A DNA stretch of 64,000 nucleotides. Source: Bacillota bacterium (GTDB taxonomy: Bacteria > Bacillota > Clostridia > Oscillospirales > Acutalibacteraceae). The notes beneath the pieces are model-generated. The model saw only the letters and a program-made list of their open reading frames with translations. It searched no databases and had not been told where the DNA came from. Where the stretch lies: assembly GCA_023410445.1 (NCBI GenBank), contig JAEYPT010000008.1, forward strand, positions 62,001 to 126,000. The letters are read 5' to 3'. Made by a program: the position numbers and the translations under genes. Every line of letters begins with the position of its first letter. Position 1 is the stretch's first letter. Below are positions 61,989 through 64,000 of this stretch, piece by piece.

Positions 61989-62741
61989 CTATTTTAACAA
62001 GTCCGCCATGCTGTAAAGCCCCTGCGGTTTTCCCGCAAGAAACAAAGCCGCTTTCAAGGCTCCAAGCGCAAATATTTCACGAGACTCCGCCGAATGGCTC
62101 AGCGTGATCACTTCGTGGGGACCCGCAAAAATGACTTCGTGCTCGCCTACGATGGTTCCTCCCCGAACGGAATGAATGCCAATTTCGTCCGAAGTCCGTT
62201 TTCGGCGCTGAGAGTGGCGGTCGTAGACATAGTGCATTTCTTCGGCGGACTGTGCATTCAGACTGTCGGCAATCATCAAAGCTGTCCCGCTGGGGGCGTC
62301 AAGCTTCTGATTATGGTGTTTTTCAATGATTTCTATATCGAAATCCGCTCCTAGAACCTGCATGGCTTTTTTCGAAAGCTCAATCAGAAGATTGATGCCA
62401 AGCGACATGTTGCCGGAATAAAAGACCGGAATTTTCTTTGCAGCATTCCGGACCATCTCCACTTGCTTTTCATCATAGCCGGTGGTGCATAGTACAAGAG
62501 ACACCCCGGTTTTTTCGCCGAAAGAAAGCAAATTAGAAAGCTGGGAAGGATGTGAAAAATCAACCAAAACATCGGCGTGGGTATCAATCGATCCCACTTC
62601 CTGATAAATCGGGTAGGGGAGACCCTCACGTCCGAATTTGTCGACCCCAGCCACAATGGAGCAGTCTTGGTGCGTTTGGGCACATGCGGTGAAAACGCCG
62701 CCCATTCTGCCGCTGCATCCGCTTAAAATAATCTCCGTCAA
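61989..62741 (-). CDS. dapB: 4-hydroxy-tetrahydrodipicolinate reductase
   Basis: NAD(P)H-dependent step of lysine and diaminopimelate synthesis. The 250-residue protein has the nucleotide motif GCSGRMG (8-14), DFSHPSQL, CTTGYDE and the substrate site HHNQKLDAPSGTA. A TTG at 62741 is the start, with AGG about 9 bases upstream; the ATG at 62749 is out of frame and runs into a stop. It follows dapA by 43 bases and is 12 bases before the ACT-domain gene. Confidence 0.96.
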   Translation of the reverse strand: MTEIILSGCSGRMGGVFTACAQTHQDCSIVAGVDKFGREGLPYPIYQEVGSIDTHADVLVDFSHPSQLSNLLSFGEKTGVSLVLCTTGYDEKQVEMVRNAAKKIPVFYSGNMSLGINLLIELSKKAMQVLGADFDIEIIEKHHNQKLDAPSGTALMIADSLNAQSAEEMHYVYDRHSQRRKRTSDEIGIHSVRGGTIVGEHEVIFAGPHEVITLSHSAESREIFALGALKAALFLAGKPQGLYSMADLLK

Positions 62742-62784
62742 TTTAACATCCTATCCTTTTCACAGGCTTAACCTGTGTATCCGT

Positions 62785-63687
62785 TTAAAATTTTACCGCG
62801 TTGATCAGCCCGTATTTCTCCATCACGTTATATAGTTTCTTCGCATTCTCTTCGCTGAGGGAAGTGAGAGGCATGCGGCATTCTCCACAGTCAAGTCCCA
62901 ACAGCTTAACAGCCGTCTTCACCGGCATCGGATTTACGTCGATAAAGAGCGTATCCATCAGCTCCAGATATTTCAGAAACGCTGTGCGGCTTGCTTCAAA
63001 ATCACCCTTAAAATAATCCGTACAGAGCTGATTCATTTCCTTCGGAAGAATATTCGCTGTGGTGGAAATCACGCCCTTGCCGCCGAGTGAAAGCATCGGA
63101 AGGGTCTGGCTGTCCTCACCGGAATAAACAGCAAGATCGTCTCCGCAGAGAGAAATTGTTTTTGCAATGGCGGAAATATCGCCGTTCGCCTCTTTTGTAC
63201 CGACGATATTTGGGTGTTTGGCAAGTTCCCGGTAAGTCTCCGGAAGAATGTTGCACCCTGTCCGAGACGGGATATTGTACAGGATAATCGGAATATCAAC
63301 CCGATCGGCAACAAAATTGAAATGCCGTACAAAGCCGGCCTGTGAGGATTTGTTGTAATACGGAGTAATCATCAGCAGAGCATCGGCTCCCAGCCCCTGC
63401 AGCGCGCGAGAAAGCTCCACCGCGTAACGGGTGTCATTGCTGCCCGAGCTTGCGATTACCGGAACTCTTCCGTTAACCTTCCGGACAATGAAGTCAATCG
63501 TTTCACAGTGTTCCTCATGGCTCAGTACAGGGGATTCACCCGTTGTCGCGCAGGCAACGATCGCAGCGGAACCGCCTTTGATCTGAAATTCGATCAGCTT
63601 ACCCAAAGCGTCAAAATTAATGGAACCATTCGGATTCATCGGCGTAATTAAAGCGACCGCCGATCCCTGAAACACAACCTTCTTCAT
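62785..63687 (-). CDS. dapA: 4-hydroxy-tetrahydrodipicolinate synthase
   Basis: Condenses pyruvate with aspartate semialdehyde, the first committed step to lysine. The 300-residue TIM-barrel protein has the Schiff-base lysine K165 in GTKEANG, Y137 in YNIPSRTG and T48 in ATTGESP. Length is normal. It lies directly downstream of asd, which supplies its substrate, with a gap of 37 bases. GGAGG precedes the ATG on the minus strand. Confidence 0.97.
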   Translation of the reverse strand: MKKVVFQGSAVALITPMNPNGSINFDALGKLIEFQIKGGSAAIVACATTGESPVLSHEEHCETIDFIVRKVNGRVPVIASSGSNDTRYAVELSRALQGLGADALLMITPYYNKSSQAGFVRHFNFVADRVDIPIILYNIPSRTGCNILPETYRELAKHPNIVGTKEANGDISAIAKTISLCGDDLAVYSGEDSQTLPMLSLGGKGVISTTANILPKEMNQLCTDYFKGDFEASRTAFLKYLELMDTLFIDVNPMPVKTAVKLLGLDCGECRMPLTSLSEENAKKLYNVMEKYGLINAVKF

Positions 63688-63724
63688 GAATTGTTTCCTC
63701 CCAAACTACAGATGTCTGTCCGTA

Positions 63725-64000
63725 TTAATCCATGTAGCCTTTTGCACAGAGATATTCTGCCATCAGCACGCCGCCGCCTGCGGCTCCCCGAAGCGTATTG
63801 TGCGAGAGGCAAACGAATTTCCAGTCATACTGGCTGTCCGGGCGCAGGCGCCCGATGGAAATCGCCATGCCGTTTTCAAGATTCCGGTCCAGTTTCGTCT
63901 GCGGCCGGCTTTCATCGCGGAAATAATAGAGAAACTGCTTCGGCGCGCTGGGAAGATTCAGCTTTTGAGGTTCCCCACTATAGTTTTCCCACCGGTGAAT
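63725..64000 (-). CDS. asd: Aspartate-semialdehyde dehydrogenase, C-terminal part (partial)
   Basis: The last 91 residues of a protein whose start lies beyond the window. They include RPQTKLDRNLENGMAISIGRL, here recognised from its DRNLENGMAISIGR core, SHNTLRGAAGGG and the C-terminus MAEYLCAKGYMD. This is the archaeal/fungal-like type of the enzyme, also used by many Clostridia. It reduces aspartyl phosphate to aspartate semialdehyde for dapA immediately downstream. First visible gene of the asd-dapA-dapB-ACT operon; any lysine riboswitch would be outside the window. Confidence 0.93.
   Translation of the reverse strand: MHRWENYSGEPQKLNLPSAPKQFLYYFRDESRPQTKLDRNLENGMAISIGRLRPDSQYDWKFVCLSHNTLRGAAGGGVLMAEYLCAKGYMD

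Overview
The window is a chromosomal, housekeeping-dense stretch from a Gram-positive bacterium, most likely an anaerobic member of the Clostridia (Oscillospirales/Ruminococcaceae-like). The evidence is the gene set: PolC-type DNA polymerase, AddAB instead of RecBCD, HisZ with short-form HisG, TrmFO, TmcAL, RsfS, YqeK, NrdR, an archaeal-type aspartate-semialdehyde dehydrogenase, acetate kinase, strong GGAGG ribosome-binding sites and many TTG starts. Species cannot be named from sequence alone. There is no rRNA, tRNA, CRISPR array, insertion sequence or prophage, and no gene-free stretch exceeds about 230 bases.

Layout. 1-7.1 kb: the tail of an unrecognised gene, then addB-addA (double-strand break repair). 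7.1-8.5 kb: a sigmaA promoter, an attenuator-type leader and infC-rpmI-rplT. 8.5-26.2 kb: fifteen co-directional, mostly touching genes for RNA modification, topology, lipid synthesis, RNA processing, chromosome segregation and protein targeting (SpoU methylase, dprA, topA, trmFO, plsX, rnc, Elp3-like radical SAM, smc, ftsY, rdgB, yhbY, nadD, yqeK, rsfS, leuS). 26.2-34.6 kb is the most accessory part: two exported proteins with serine-rich linkers flanking a zinc-ribbon/DUF1294 pair, then mtaB, an HPr-like protein without its active-site histidine, an ABC-F ATPase, a small basic helical protein and a TIM-barrel isomerase. 34.6-45.8 kb: nrdR, then pyrH-frr-uppS-cdsA-dxr-rseP-ispG-polC (translation, isoprenoids, envelope, replication). 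45.8-51.1 kb: a histidine operon hisZ-G-D-B-(A-I fusion)-E lacking hisC, hisH and hisF. 51.1-57.9 kb: an RluA-family pseudouridine synthase (minus), then radC-uvrB-uvrA. 57.9-64 kb: a mutarotase-like protein and tmcAL (minus), ackA (plus), and the lysine-branch operon asd-dapA-dapB-ACT protein (minus), with asd running off the end.

The most notable observations: (i) three genes appear to start at AUU or AUA exactly nine bases after the Shine-Dalgarno core: infC (known for the family), an rluD-like gene whose S4 domain is cut off unless AUU is used, and rseP; (ii) a continuous HisA-HisI fusion joining consecutive pathway steps, in an operon without hisH or hisF; (iii) a Crh-like HPr variant that keeps the regulatory serine motif; (iv) a terminator loop in the infC leader that repeats the 5' arm of an earlier hairpin, allowing partner exchange; (v) a polC terminator physically interleaved with the his promoter. 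I found no clearly new multi-gene system; most of the window is orthodox.
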